Positions 43,431 to 53,114 of a DNA stretch of 64,000 nucleotides are shown piece by piece. The stretch is from contig NZ_CP129212.1 in assembly GCF_030413175.1 (NCBI RefSeq), positions 2,170,001 through 2,234,000 of the forward strand, given 5' to 3'. The position numbers and the translations under genes were made by a program. Within the stretch, counting starts at the first letter, position 1. Each line of letters starts with the position of its first letter. Origin of the DNA: Bradyrhizobium roseum (lineage in GTDB: Bacteria; Pseudomonadota; Alphaproteobacteria; Rhizobiales; Xanthobacteraceae). Under the pieces are notes generated by a model. The model had not been told where the DNA came from, did no database searches, and saw only the letters and a list, made by a program, of their open reading frames with translations.

Positions 43431-43988
43431 CTAGTTCCGCAACTGAGTATCAGCCAGGCGAAATTCCTTCTGCAATTGTTTAACGGTGCGGGAGAGTGTC
43501 TCTTCGACGATCCGCCTGTCGGCCTTTCCAAATTTCACGCCGCGAACGCCCCAGTTCGGATCGCGGTATTGTTTCGGCTTCTTGTGATGAACGATCACCC
43601 CGACAAAGCTGCCACATCCCGGCGCCGTCTTTCTGATCGTCTCGGTGATCGTCAATTCCAGTTCTGCAGAGGTGATCTGCGCGCGCTGGTCCCTGCGCCA
43701 CCACGTTTTCTTGGAAAGCTCTGCCTCCTGCGAGGGGACAGTTTCGAGGGCGATTTGTGCGGGAGCTTTGGAGGGGCTGGGCTCGGTGCTGGGCTTGGGG
43801 CTTGCCTTGAGAGAGGCCGTGTAACGCGTGAGCTTGCGCAGCCTCCTCCATACCTTCGCGGCAGTGAACAGGGCGTTTCGTGATGCAACCGAAACGGCAC
43901 TGTGACCAGCGGCGTCCTTGGTCACGTCATGCAAAATGAGCGAAAGCAACCCGGCCCAACACGCTGCAATCAAAATCCAGACTAACAT
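43431..43988 (-). CDS. Hypothetical membrane-anchored protein
   Basis: A 185-residue protein with one N-terminal hydrophobic segment (LVWILIAACWAGLLSLIL), a Lys/Ser/Pro-rich linker (KASPKPSTEPSPSKAPAQIA) and a C-terminal domain of about 90 residues (RAQITSAELELTITETIRK). The start may also be ATG 44015 or an in-frame start at 44021. I do not recognise the C-terminal domain. Confidence 0.6.
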   Translation of the reverse strand: MLVWILIAACWAGLLSLILHDVTKDAAGHSAVSVASRNALFTAAKVWRRLRKLTRYTASLKASPKPSTEPSPSKAPAQIALETVPSQEAELSKKTWWRRDQRAQITSAELELTITETIRKTAPGCGSFVGVIVHHKKPKQYRDPNWGVRGVKFGKADRRIVEETLSRTVKQLQKEFRLADTQLRN

Positions 43989-44021
43989 TGCACCACCGCA
44001 GGTGGAGAAAAACATCGGCAA

Positions 44022-44327
44022 TGGCTGATGTTTCCGTAACCTGACGACACGCGCAAGCGATTTTTGCCGTATCGCGGACCGGTCAGGTTAACCATTTCGC
44101 GAGCTGTTCCGGAGCGAAGTGGCTGTGTTCGAACTCATGCTCCCGGGCGGGGCAATCCGGACCGTCGTTCCCCGGCGCCCGATCGATCTTAACTGCGTTC
44201 GGATACTCCCGTTGCATACGCCCCCTGGCGCGCTAGAAGTGGCTGATTGGAAGATAGTCATATTGCGAACGCTCGCCCTTTGCCTCTGCAGGGGAACTTT
44301 TGGGAGTTTCCATTGGTAGAGAAAAGC
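44022..44327. other. Intergenic region, no gene seen
   Basis: 306 bases between a divergent hypothetical gene and the GT87-like gene. Small frames in it lack ribosome-binding sites and domain character. It must hold two divergent promoters; I see no clear operator. Confidence 0.4.
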
Positions 44328-45617
44328 ATGGGGGCGCGCGCGGTGTCGCTGCCGCGTTCGCGGGACGGCTGGTACCTGCCCATCGGGCTTTCGCTGATGG
44401 CGCTCGGAATTGCCCTGATGGGGCGGAAAATCTATCTGGACCCGACCTGGCCGGTGGGGACCGACATCTCCGTCTACCTTTCAGCGCTCAAGAATATCGC
44501 GGCTGGATTGCATCCATACGGCGATGTACATGCGCATCCGTTCGCTTATCCACCCTTGTTTGCCGAGCTTCTTACGCTGCTGTTTCCGTTCTTCTCCGAC
44601 GGAAAATGGTGGGCGGTGTGGTCGGCACTCACATTCGTTCAGCTCATCGCAACCCTCATCATCATGATGCGAGGTTTTGGCGAGAAGCTGTCCTGGGGTG
44701 CCGTCGCGCTGATTTGCGGCGTGATCTCGGTCAGTCATCTCACGCGGAGCGAGGTGTTTCACGGCCAGGCGGACTTCACCATCTTGCTTCTCCTCGTTCT
44801 CGGCCTGCGCTTCTCCACCTCGCAGCGGCCGTTTGCCACCGCCGTCGCGTGGTCGATCATGATGAACATCAAGCCGTTCCTCGGCATCGTGGTTGTCCAT
44901 CAGCTGGTGACGCGCAGATACAAGGAAGCGGTGTATACGCTGATCGCGGGCGGCTCGATCTTCGCGCTCAGTTTCGCTCTGTTCGGCACCGAGGCGATCG
45001 ATGCATTCCTGAAGTGGCGCGCGAGCGCCGCATGGTACACATCGGTTCCGGAGATTGCGCGGTTCGACAATCAGGCCTTCTATGCGTTCTTTGCGCGAGT
45101 TTGCAACGCGACCGAGTACGGCGTTCCCCTCGCCAATTGCCAGGGCGCGGTGCCGTTTCTTATGATCCCGGTTTTTGCCGTGGCATTGGTAGCGCTCGTT
45201 CTCACCGCCCGATCGGTGATCATGCTGTCGCGTGCAAATTGCCTCAAGCCGGTACATGAGATGCTGGCAGCCGGCATCGTGATCGCCGCGATCATGGCGT
45301 GCGGTCCGACATACTATGGCAACTACATCTATCTGCTACTTCCCGGGGCGCTGGGCGCGTACTTGATGGCGTCGAATGGCCGGGATCGAGCGGGATGGCT
45401 TGTCGCAACCGCGATCTGGTGTGTGGCGCTCTATTCGCTGGCGCTCCCGATCAGCATCCGTCTGACAGACACCTACCGCTGGTCGCAGCTGCACGGCCTC
45501 GGTCATCTGGCGGGCATTCAAAACGGAACCGTCGCCATGATTTGTGCCGTCGTTTCGAGCGCTTTGCTCTACAGGTCCGCCAGCCGCCAAGCCCGGCGCG
45601 GCGTCGCGACGGGCTAG
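44328..45617 (+). CDS. GT87/DUF2029 family membrane mannosyltransferase-like protein
   Basis: A 429-residue protein with about ten membrane segments. The first loop has GTDISVYLSALKNIAAGLHPYGDVHAHPFAYPPL (acidic residue plus HPFAYPP) and a later VAWSIMMNIKPFLGIVVVH, typical of DUF2029/GT87 polyprenyl-phosphate-mannose transferases. TTG 44313, with GGGAG 6 bases upstream, is an alternative start that adds five residues. The gene stands alone; its acceptor is unknown. Confidence 0.8.
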   Translation: MGARAVSLPRSRDGWYLPIGLSLMALGIALMGRKIYLDPTWPVGTDISVYLSALKNIAAGLHPYGDVHAHPFAYPPLFAELLTLLFPFFSDGKWWAVWSALTFVQLIATLIIMMRGFGEKLSWGAVALICGVISVSHLTRSEVFHGQADFTILLLLVLGLRFSTSQRPFATAVAWSIMMNIKPFLGIVVVHQLVTRRYKEAVYTLIAGGSIFALSFALFGTEAIDAFLKWRASAAWYTSVPEIARFDNQAFYAFFARVCNATEYGVPLANCQGAVPFLMIPVFAVALVALVLTARSVIMLSRANCLKPVHEMLAAGIVIAAIMACGPTYYGNYIYLLLPGALGAYLMASNGRDRAGWLVATAIWCVALYSLALPISIRLTDTYRWSQLHGLGHLAGIQNGTVAMICAVVSSALLYRSASRQARRGVATG

Positions 45618-46044
45618 GTTCTCGCGTGCGGGGGCAGGGCGATAGTCCTCTGCTGGCGCATCCTGATGGCCTCAAATGGCCCTGAAATGGCTTCCGGAAG
45701 TTGTGGGGACGGTTTTGCTTACAAGTGGCGGGCTCGCCGCCCGAGACCCTCGGCGGGCGCCGCCGCTTGTTCAAGCCGATTTTGGTATTTAGATACCATC
45801 GCTGGACTTGTCTGAACAGAGCGGGCGGCGGGCCGATGCTTCGAAGTGGGCGATCGGAACGCTGCGGCGAAGGGGGCGGCACGGACGAACCGGCATTTAC
45901 GTCAACCCCAGCCCGGTCGCGGGGGGCACCTTCCGTTCCTTGATCACGTCGGGTGGGTGGGCTACGATTTTATCAGTTTAGTTCCTGTGTTCGCTTGGCA
46001 AAACCGTTTTGCGTTTCTCAGATTTTGCAGGCGCGAGGTTGTTG
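45618..46044. other. Intergenic region, no gene seen
   Basis: 427 bases between the GT87-like gene and the small acidic protein gene. Frames here are short and lack ribosome-binding sites. There is GC-rich sequence with short GGCGGGC/GCCGCCC inverted segments near 45725-45765 that could fold, but no clear terminator. Confidence 0.4.
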
Positions 46045-46434
46045 ATGGCGTCGGAATCGGAAAATTCGGTGAGTGTGGAACTTGGTGAGTTGCTTAAGCT
46101 GCTCAATGCGCTTGATGCGCAAGACAGCCGTCCACTCGAGAACTTCGCGACACTGGAACGTCTTCTCGCTGCAGGAAAGGCCGGTTCCGCCGATCCGTCT
46201 TCCGATCATCATCAGTTCGATGACGATCAATCCGGTGTCGAAACTCAATCCCGTATCGAACCAGACGTCGATGGCGGGATCCCATATGCGGGCGAACCGT
46301 CCTCCAGCGAGGCGCTGATTGCACAACGCCCGGAGCAGCGAGAAGACGAAAGGCCCGAAGCCGAGATTGAAAACAGGCTTGCGGTGCACATTATCCAAGG
46401 CTTGCGTAAGAGCATAATGGATCGGACTTCCTAG
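46045..46434 (+). CDS. Small acidic hypothetical protein
   Basis: A 129-residue, very hydrophilic protein (MASESENSVSVELGELLKLL start). GCGAGG lies 6 bases before the ATG, a good ribosome-binding site. A 159-residue frame on the opposite strand covers the same DNA, but the + strand reading is preferred because of the Shine-Dalgarno and the natural composition. No domain recognised. Confidence 0.5.
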   Translation: MASESENSVSVELGELLKLLNALDAQDSRPLENFATLERLLAAGKAGSADPSSDHHQFDDDQSGVETQSRIEPDVDGGIPYAGEPSSSEALIAQRPEQREDERPEAEIENRLAVHIIQGLRKSIMDRTS

Positions 46435-46505
46435 GCGGGTCGTCCGAGTGGAATCTGGTTTTCCCTCGCGACAAGCGCGGAGATCATGCTCAAACACAAG
46501 ATGCG

Positions 46506-46530
46506 ATCATGACGCGAAGTGCATCACGAT
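46506..46530. repeat. Imperfect palindrome, relative of 53546-53571
   Basis: ATCATGACGC and GCATCACGAT form imperfect 10-base arms around GAAGT, followed by an AT-rich TTAAAAT. The arms are two-base variants of the perfect palindrome at 53546-53571, so these may be copies of a short palindromic element. Confidence 0.35.
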
Positions 46531-46586
46531 TTAAAATGAAAGTCGCTGGCCGTCTGTGAAGTCGTCACCCGCGCGCCGACCCCGGG

Positions 46587-46796
46587 CTACTTTTCCTTCC
46601 GGAGCAGACACGTCACGCGTCCCATCGTCGCCACGCGCTGCTGCCCGGCAACCGGAACCTCCATTTCGGCTTTGATGGCATCAGCCGCCTTCTTGCAAAG
46701 GTGCTCGGATGCGAAGGAATCGATGAGCAGAGTGTTGGGCGGAGTCGGGCTTCCTGACACCACCCATTGCAAGGAAACGAAGAGAACCCATTCCAT
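46587..46796 (-). CDS. Small hypothetical protein
   Basis: A 69-residue protein with a short hydrophobic start (MEWVLFVSLQWVVSGSPTPP) and two cysteines (CKKAADAIKAEM, TCLLRKEK). GGAG lies 7 bases upstream of the ATG. Similar short proteins are frequent in Bradyrhizobium genomes as unassigned genes; function unknown. Confidence 0.6.
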   Translation of the reverse strand: MEWVLFVSLQWVVSGSPTPPNTLLIDSFASEHLCKKAADAIKAEMEVPVAGQQRVATMGRVTCLLRKEK

Positions 46797-46938
46797 TCAG
46801 CGCTCCACATCCGGTGCTGGCCGCAGGTTAAGAGAGAGGGGCAGGCAGGTCCTCGCACGGGACTTAAAGTCGCGACAGGAACCGGTCGCGTCGGCCTCGC
46901 GATCCTGCTAATCTTGTGAACCTGACCTTGGGGTTATC

Positions 46939-47166
46939 ATGAAAACAACTATTGTCATTTTATTCCTGCTGGCCGGCGCCGGCTCGGCGCTGGGCCAATC
47001 CGGCGTTTCCACCCAACGAGACATGTACGGCAATCTGGTTCGCGACGGTGGCAGCTATTCGTCTCGTGGCGTCAACCAGGGACCGCAAAACATTGGTCAG
47101 GTGAGAAGCATGCCGACGCAACCTGCGACCGCAAACGTCGGCAGAGTCAGAGCACAGGGCAAATAG
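46939..47166 (+). CDS. Small exported hypothetical protein
   Basis: A 75-residue protein with a clear signal peptide (MKTTIVILFLLAGAGSALGQ) and a short Gly/Ser/Asn/Gln-rich mature chain (about 55 residues). GGGGTTATC precedes the ATG. Periplasmic or surface location is expected; no known domain. Confidence 0.65.
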   Translation: MKTTIVILFLLAGAGSALGQSGVSTQRDMYGNLVRDGGSYSSRGVNQGPQNIGQVRSMPTQPATANVGRVRAQGK

Positions 47167-47202
47167 CGTCGTCGTTGGTCCTTGAACGCCCGGGACGACG
47201 TC

Positions 47203-47490
47203 TCACCACCACCAGATCATCTCTCGCTCGGGCGCTCCGCAGACGATGGACTTGCGACGTTTCGGCCCCTGCGGCGTGTCGACAACGATCGTCTTGATGC
47301 AGCCGGGGTGGACAGCCAGGTCATAATGGAACGGCACATCGGCAAACTGACCACGCAACGGGCACAGATAAGCGAGATCCGGGCCGCAACGTGTGAGCGG
47401 GTATTGCCGACCCTGGGCCGGGGCGGGGGCAAATGCGCCCGCGAGCATTAAGGCGATTCCGGCGAGCGCGATCCTGGTTGCGTGCGGCAT
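47203..47490 (-). CDS. Small exported cysteine-containing hypothetical protein
   Basis: A 95-residue protein with a signal peptide (LAGIALMLAGAFAPAPAQG) and four cysteines in the mature chain (RCGPDLAYLCPL, HPGCIKTIV, SIVCGAP), which could form two disulfides. ATG 47490 with AGGACAGG upstream is preferred over a longer frame. It is convergent with the exported gene at 46939; function unknown. Confidence 0.65.
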   Translation of the reverse strand: MPHATRIALAGIALMLAGAFAPAPAQGRQYPLTRCGPDLAYLCPLRGQFADVPFHYDLAVHPGCIKTIVVDTPQGPKRRKSIVCGAPEREMIWWW

Positions 47491-47711
47491 ACCCTGTCCT
47501 TCTCCAAAAACGACGACTATTCTATCCGTGAATACAATAGACTGTAACTGAAGTTCTCGCCAAGCGGTTGAGGCAACCGAATGGAGCGGCTTCCCCAACA
47601 GCCTCCGTTCGCCTGTATCGGTCAAACAATACGCGGGCAATTTCGGGAACGGCTCTGTTGCTGAAGTAATTGCATTTGTTATTGTTTTTCGCGAAGGGCA
47701 GTTATGCGGTC

Positions 47712-48866
47712 ATGACGGGCGAGCTCCCGAAGGTCGAGCAGGACCAGGCGCCTGTGCCCTATGCGCAGGAGATCGAATACGCCCTGACGCTGCAGCGAAT
47801 GATCAATGCGGTGAATCAGGATCCCGCACAGATGCGAATGGCGATCTACGGTCTCGCCCGCGCCCGCATGGATGCCGATACGGCGCGGCTCGATACGTCC
47901 GAGCGCGAGCGCCTTCTGAATTCGCTCGAAACAGCCATAACGGGCGTCGAGAACTTCTCGCAGCGCCGCGGCGGCATCGAAAGGCTTTCACCACCATCCC
48001 CGGATTTCGACACAGGCCAGCCGCGCCACGGTCCCACGGCCGTGTCCCGCTTCGAACCGATCGATGCCAGATCGCGGGATTTTCTCGTTCCGAACGAGGC
48101 CTACCCGACCTCCGAGATTCAAGTTGTTGAGGTTCGCAGTTCCTCCCGGGTGCCCCTGGTTCTGTCCACGGTTGCGGTCCTGTTCACAGGCGCCGCGCTT
48201 GGCCTGAGCTATTACCACGAGCCGCTCGCTCGGCTGTCTGGACAGGCTGGACTTTCCGCGAGGCCCGGCGAGGTGCGCGATGTTGCGCCGCCCCCGGCGA
48301 GCGAAGCGCCGGCCCCCGCAGCACCCAAGCCCCCCGGTCTGCCGAAGCCAGGCAATTACGGTGTCTACGCCCTCAATGGCGACACGCTGAGTGAGCTTTC
48401 GCTGGTGATGGAGCGGGCACCGGATAAGCGGATTGCGATGTCGACGCCGATCGGCGAGCCGAGTCGCACCAGGATCGCCGACGGCAGGGTCAGATTTATT
48501 CTGTTCAGGCGTGACCTCGTCGGCAATGCGCCCGAACGAATCGATGTCAGGGTCGTCGCCCGCGTCGTCCGCGCTTTGAAATTCGATTCGAAGGGCAAGC
48601 CGAATTTCACATCGGTTCCGGACTCGTGGAACATTCGCAACATCTCGCACGAGTTGAGGGTGCGCCCCGTTCCGGAAAATCCCGAGATGCTGCTCGTTCA
48701 GTCCGAGAATCCTGATTTCGAACTGTCTCCCGGGCGCTACGTTCTCGTGTTGAAAGACCAGCCTTATGATTTCACGGTGGAAGGTAAAATAACCGACGCG
48801 GCGCAATGTCTCGAGCGGACGGATGCGATGAACGGCTCGTTCTATTCGGAGTGCCAAAAGCCCTGA
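47712..48866 (+). CDS. Hypothetical protein with a central membrane segment
   Basis: A 384-residue protein: an N-terminal helical region (about 1-90, QEIEYALTLQRMINAVNQDP), a membrane segment near 155-175 (VPLVLSTVAVLFTGAALGLSY), a proline/alanine-rich linker (APPPASEAPAPAAPKPPGLP) and a C-terminal domain of about 160 residues likely outside the inner membrane. Start taken as ATG 47712. I do not recognise a family. Confidence 0.65.
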   Translation: MTGELPKVEQDQAPVPYAQEIEYALTLQRMINAVNQDPAQMRMAIYGLARARMDADTARLDTSERERLLNSLETAITGVENFSQRRGGIERLSPPSPDFDTGQPRHGPTAVSRFEPIDARSRDFLVPNEAYPTSEIQVVEVRSSSRVPLVLSTVAVLFTGAALGLSYYHEPLARLSGQAGLSARPGEVRDVAPPPASEAPAPAAPKPPGLPKPGNYGVYALNGDTLSELSLVMERAPDKRIAMSTPIGEPSRTRIADGRVRFILFRRDLVGNAPERIDVRVVARVVRALKFDSKGKPNFTSVPDSWNIRNISHELRVRPVPENPEMLLVQSENPDFELSPGRYVLVLKDQPYDFTVEGKITDAAQCLERTDAMNGSFYSECQKP

Positions 48867-48878
48867 TCTCTCGGCGAA

Positions 48879-49133
48879 TCAGAGCGTGGACCACAGTCTA
48901 TTTCTCGAGAAATACGTACGCGCCGCCACCCCTGCGAAGTAGCCGACCTGCAGGAGGGCTTCTCCGGTCATGATGTTCAGGAGCGTGCCAAAAAAGCCGA
49001 AGCCCGCGTCGATCGAATAAACGATTGCCGCGATCAAAACCAGTCCCACCAGTAGCATCAGTGCTCTGAAACGGAGCGTCAGCCCAACCACAAATCCCAC
49101 TACGCAGAGACCGACGGCGGTATATCCAAGCAT
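48879..49133 (-). CDS. Small membrane protein, hypothetical
   Basis: An 84-residue protein with two or three hydrophobic helices (YTAVGLCVVGFVVGLTL, LMLLVGLVLIAAIVYSI). It ends 12 bases from the convergent 47712 gene. No domain recognised. Confidence 0.6.
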   Translation of the reverse strand: MLGYTAVGLCVVGFVVGLTLRFRALMLLVGLVLIAAIVYSIDAGFGFFGTLLNIMTGEALLQVGYFAGVAARTYFSRNRLWSTL

Positions 49134-49674
49134 ACCGGTGTCCTCTTCTCGACAGGTCGCTATTTTCGGGTCGCCGCGCGGAAGAAACGCCTAAAACTGT
49201 TCCCGCGAGTATCTTTTGCTCGCCTTCGTGCTCAAAACGCAGACCCAACAACACAACGAATCAGCAGGTAGAATCGATCATGCCACGTTTGCAAAATCGG
49301 CTGCCACATTGCATCGGGCATTTGCCGGCCCGCTCGATCCCGGACTGAAGGCGGCTCGGACTTGCGATCCGGCAAGGTTATTGGCGGCGAAAAAATGTCG
49401 CCCATACTTCGAAGAACATGTGTTTACCCAAGGGCGAACACGTGAAACTGAACCAGTTCATGGGGCTAAATTTTGCGCTTGGAGCCCTGTGGCTCAATTG
49501 CAACGGGTGTTGCAAAACGCCTGTTGGCAGGCCGTTGACCTCTTTGATGCAGGGAGGTCGCGCTATAGGGTTCCTGCGGATAGGGATGCGATTGCCGTTT
49601 CCGGCCGATTGGTGTCGGAAAAGCCGCCAACGGCGGCTCGAAGATTGCACAATAAAAGGCCGGATTAGAGCATC
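49134..49674. other. Upstream region of the exopolysaccharide locus, no gene seen
   Basis: 541 bases before the Wza-like gene. The small frames in it have poor composition and no Shine-Dalgarno, and I do not call them. It should contain the promoter of the locus; no recognised operator. Confidence 0.4.
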
Positions 49675-50967
49675 ATGACTACCGCGAATTTTGTTGAAGC
49701 GCTGGTCCGGTCCGCCGATCGCAGGCGATTCCTTCCGGCCACGCCGTCCGGCCGTTTGTCGTTTAGGGCGCTCCGTTCCGGCCTTGCCGTCATGGCCATT
49801 GGAGCCTTGTTGTCGGCCTGCGCGGCGTTGCCCGCCACCGGGCCCAAGAGCGACGCTATTCAAGCCTCTGCAACTGCAGGTTTGAGGTCGACCACCGCTT
49901 TGCCTTATGCACTGGTCGACGTCAGCGCGGATACGATCGGCTTCTTGTCCCAACCGAATCTGATCACCTTCCAGGGCCAATTTCCCGACAAGCGGCCCAA
50001 GCCGGAGCAGGTCGCTGGTGTTGGTGACGTGTTGAACGTCTCGATCTTCGAAGCCGCTCCCGGCGGTCTCTTCACGCCGGCGACCGCCGCAGGCGCGCGT
50101 CCCGGCAACTTCGTCGATCTGCCGGCGCAAGCGATTGATCAGAAGGGCAACATCTACGTTCCCTATGCCGGCGAGATTCCGTCTGCCGGTCGTACGCTGC
50201 CGGACATTCAGCAGGCTATCGTGGCGAGGCTGCGCAATCGCGCCATCGAGCCTCAGGTCGTCGTCAGCCTGAACCAGCAGCACTCCAGCGTGGTCAGCGT
50301 TCTGGGCGACGTCAACACGCCCGGCGTGCTTGCGCTCAACAGCGTTGGCGAGCGACTGCTCGCGCTCGTGGCGCGCGCCGGCGGTCCGAAATACGAAGCG
50401 ATCGAAAGCTACGTGACGCTGCAACGCGACGGCCGGAAGGTGAAGGTGAACCTCGCCCGCGTCGTGCACGATCCGCGCGAGAATATCTTCATCCGGCCGA
50501 ACGACGTCATTTTCCTTACCCGAGAATCGCCGTCATTCACGGCGCTCGGAGCGCTGAACCAGAACGTCTTCGGCTTCAACTCGGAAATCCCGTTCGACAC
50601 CGAGACCTTGACGCTGGCGCAGGCCATCGGAAAGGCGGGCGGATTGAACGACAACCAGTCCGATCCGGCCGAGGTGTTCGTCTATCGCTATCAGAGCAGG
50701 GATCTCCTGCAGAAGATGGGCGTCGACACCACCAGGTTCACCTACGATCGGATACCGACGATCTATCACATCAATCTGCGCGATCCCTCGGGCTACCTGC
50801 TGGCGGCCGGCTTCCAGATGCAGACCAAGGACGTGATGTTCGTGGCCAACGCCAAGGTGGTCGACTACTACAAGCTCCTGACGCTGATCAACAATACCGC
50901 GTCGACGGTAGGGAATACTGCGGCTACGGCCACCGCCGTGAATACGGCCGTCAAGACGAGGTGGTAG
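49675..50967 (+). CDS. Outer-membrane polysaccharide export protein (Wza/ExoF-like)
   Basis: A 430-residue lipoprotein: the signal region ends in the lipobox LLSAC with Cys49. The poly_export domain follows (VGDVLNVSIFEAAPGGLF onward), with SLBB-type beta-grasp repeats (VSVLGDVNTPGVLALN and later ALNQNVFGF). Wza-type proteins form an outer-membrane exit channel for polysaccharide and work with the Wzc-type kinase encoded at 55920-58178. The first gene of the locus and its probable promoter-proximal gene. Confidence 0.92.
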   Translation: MTTANFVEALVRSADRRRFLPATPSGRLSFRALRSGLAVMAIGALLSACAALPATGPKSDAIQASATAGLRSTTALPYALVDVSADTIGFLSQPNLITFQGQFPDKRPKPEQVAGVGDVLNVSIFEAAPGGLFTPATAAGARPGNFVDLPAQAIDQKGNIYVPYAGEIPSAGRTLPDIQQAIVARLRNRAIEPQVVVSLNQQHSSVVSVLGDVNTPGVLALNSVGERLLALVARAGGPKYEAIESYVTLQRDGRKVKVNLARVVHDPRENIFIRPNDVIFLTRESPSFTALGALNQNVFGFNSEIPFDTETLTLAQAIGKAGGLNDNQSDPAEVFVYRYQSRDLLQKMGVDTTRFTYDRIPTIYHINLRDPSGYLLAAGFQMQTKDVMFVANAKVVDYYKLLTLINNTASTVGNTAATATAVNTAVKTRW

Positions 50968-50995
50968 GCACAGGTCCTACCGCGCAAGCGGCGTG

Positions 50996-52453
50996 ATGAC
51001 GCGCATCCAGCGATTTGCGGGTGCGACTGAGAGGCTCAGGTCGATCCAGCTGTGGGCAACCGCCTCCGTGCTGGCCTTGGCGCCGTTGTTCTTCGGCTCG
51101 GTCGATCAATTCTGGGTTTCAGTCTGGATCGTCGTGCTGTCGATCACGACGATCCTCGGTGTGTCCGTCTCCCTCAATATTGTTCAGGCCCGGATCGTGT
51201 GGGCCTTCTTGAGCGTATGCCTGCTCTACGCAATCGTTGCGGCGATCCAGGTCGTTCCGCAGTCGCTTGCGAGCCTGGACGATCCGATCTGGCAGCGGGC
51301 AAACGGCGTCCTTGGCACGCATGTAGCGCCCCGAATCTCCAGCACGGCCGAAATTCCGTCCTTGGCGATCGGGCATTTCCTGCTGACGGTAACGGCTTTC
51401 CTGAGCGGCTTTTTCGTGGGTACCTCCCAACGCGGCGTCAGCCGCGTCATTTTCGCGGCCAGAACGGCCATACTGATCTATGCGCTGTATGGTTTGGCGG
51501 CGCTGGCTATCACGCCGAACCTGCTGTTGTGGGCCCCCAAGGTCGCGTATCGCGGCAGCCTCACCGGGACCTTCGTCAACAAGAACACCGCTGCAGCCTT
51601 CTTCGGCTGCGGGGCGATTCTCTGGTCGTGCTGGACTTACTCGGCCCTGCAATCGATCGAGAAGTCTTCATTTCGGGTATTGCTGCTCAACTCGCTCAAT
51701 GAGCGGGCCGCGATCAGCCTCATACTCCGGGCGTCCGCCGCGCTTACCTGTTTCTTTGCGCTGCTGCTGACCAACTCGCGCGGAGGCTTGATCTCGTCGT
51801 CGGTTGGTTTGCTGGTTGCGCTGGGCGTTCTGGAGATCAACAGGTTCAGGCGCCGAACCGGCTACGCAATTGTCCTGGGCATCGGCGCGCTGATTGCCGT
51901 TGCGCTCTGGCTCACGCAAATGGGCCGGATCGCAAGCGAAGGTGTCATCGACGACGGACGATGGCAGGTCTACGGACTTGTGGCCGAAGCGATCGGACGC
52001 CGACCCTGGCTTGGCACCGGGGCGGGCAGCTTCGAAATACTGTTTCCGTCGCTTCGCACCGCGGATCTCAGTAGCTGGGGTGTTTGGGATTACGCACATT
52101 CCACGATCTTGGAGATCGCCCTCGAGATGGGGCTCCCGGTTGCGGGAATCGTCGCGCTGGCCGCGCTGGCTTCGATTTTCGTTTTGGTGCGACGCGCGCC
52201 CAAGGCGGATCAGCGCCATCGGGTATCGCTTGCCGCGATCACCGGCATCGCCGTGTTGACGTACCTTCATTCGTTGATCGACTTTTCCCTCCAGATACCG
52301 GGCTACTCCATTCCCTTTGGTATTCTGATTGGCTGCGGTTTGGCAGATGCCGCGGCTGATCGTTCCAGCCGCAGGAGAAAGCCGTCCGCAGCAGCGGGGC
52401 AGGATGGCTCAACGGCCGTCGAGGCGGCAGGTGAGCTGAGCGCGAAAGTGTGA
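50996..52453 (+). CDS. O-antigen ligase/polymerase family membrane protein (Wzy/ExoQ-like)
   Basis: A 485-residue membrane protein with about ten helices and the Wzy_C-type central domain: LTGTFVNKNTAAAFFGCG (the GTFxNKNT motif), LLTNSRGGLISSSVGLL and a large periplasmic loop with RPWLGTGAGSFE. It polymerises or ligates polysaccharide repeat units at the periplasmic face. GTG 50993 precedes the ATG directly, and either may be used. Next after the exporter gene and probably in its operon. Confidence 0.88.
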   Translation: MTRIQRFAGATERLRSIQLWATASVLALAPLFFGSVDQFWVSVWIVVLSITTILGVSVSLNIVQARIVWAFLSVCLLYAIVAAIQVVPQSLASLDDPIWQRANGVLGTHVAPRISSTAEIPSLAIGHFLLTVTAFLSGFFVGTSQRGVSRVIFAARTAILIYALYGLAALAITPNLLLWAPKVAYRGSLTGTFVNKNTAAAFFGCGAILWSCWTYSALQSIEKSSFRVLLLNSLNERAAISLILRASAALTCFFALLLTNSRGGLISSSVGLLVALGVLEINRFRRRTGYAIVLGIGALIAVALWLTQMGRIASEGVIDDGRWQVYGLVAEAIGRRPWLGTGAGSFEILFPSLRTADLSSWGVWDYAHSTILEIALEMGLPVAGIVALAALASIFVLVRRAPKADQRHRVSLAAITGIAVLTYLHSLIDFSLQIPGYSIPFGILIGCGLADAAADRSSRRRKPSAAAGQDGSTAVEAAGELSAKV

Positions 52454-52475
52454 GTCTATCCAGCGCGCCAGAGCG

Positions 52476-53114
52476 CTATCTATCAGCCGAGCGGATCTTC
52501 CGATCGACCTGCGACAGCACCAGCGTACGCGGCATGATCTCGAACCAATATCGGGCGTCGCTGCTCGACTGTATTTTCACCCACTGATATTTGGTGAACT
52601 GCCACGGCACGATCGTCTCGGAGAGATTGTCGAGCACCAGATTGCCCTTGTTCGTGGCGACGACCAGGACGAGGTGGCCGATGCCCGACGAGGTTTTCAC
52701 GACGGCCAACCGCACCGCTTTGGTCGGAAAGCCCTTCTGCACCAGTTCGTGACGCTTGGTTACGGCGTAGTCATTGCAGTCGCCGGAGACGGGAGAAATC
52801 GTCCACCCTCCGTCGGCAATTGCGTCGTTCTTGGCTACGGGCATGATCGATAGGTTCACGTCGCGATTGACGCGATGCATCGTTTCGAGGGTCTCTGCCG
52901 TGAGTTCGACCGTCGTAATCTCGGTCGGGTCCGACTTGCAGTCGGCCGGGTAACGCAGACAAAACCGTACGTGCTGAAACGGCGAAAGCGTCGGCGATGC
53001 CTCGGTAATCGGCATCACGACGCTGGTTTCGATCAGCGAACGGCCTTGTGCAGGGGCGAGCAAGAGCAGCAAGACGATCGAGGAAAGCGAAATTGCGGAA
53101 GCGCTTCGCGCCAT
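52476..53114 (-). CDS. Bacterial transglutaminase-like cysteine peptidase (BTLCP)
   Basis: A 212-residue exported protein with a signal peptide (LSSIVLLLLLAPAQG). The catalytic triad of the family is visible: Cys in ISPVSGDCNDYAVTK, His in SSGIGHLVLVVAT and Asp in NLVLDNLSETIV. Proteins of this family are thought to be cysteine peptidases, some linked to processing of surface adhesins or polysaccharide-related proteins (LapG-like). It is convergent with the Wzy-like gene. Confidence 0.88.
   Translation of the reverse strand: MARSASAISLSSIVLLLLLAPAQGRSLIETSVVMPITEASPTLSPFQHVRFCLRYPADCKSDPTEITTVELTAETLETMHRVNRDVNLSIMPVAKNDAIADGGWTISPVSGDCNDYAVTKRHELVQKGFPTKAVRLAVVKTSSGIGHLVLVVATNKGNLVLDNLSETIVPWQFTKYQWVKIQSSSDARYWFEIMPRTLVLSQVDRKIRSADR

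Noticed and set aside
46018..46497. 159-residue minus-strand frame
   Set aside because: Overlaps the + strand gene at 46045, which has a better ribosome-binding site and composition; I cannot fully exclude it.
49216..49678. Two small + strand frames before the exporter gene
   Set aside because: Poor starts, no ribosome-binding site and unnatural composition; the region is more likely the promoter region.
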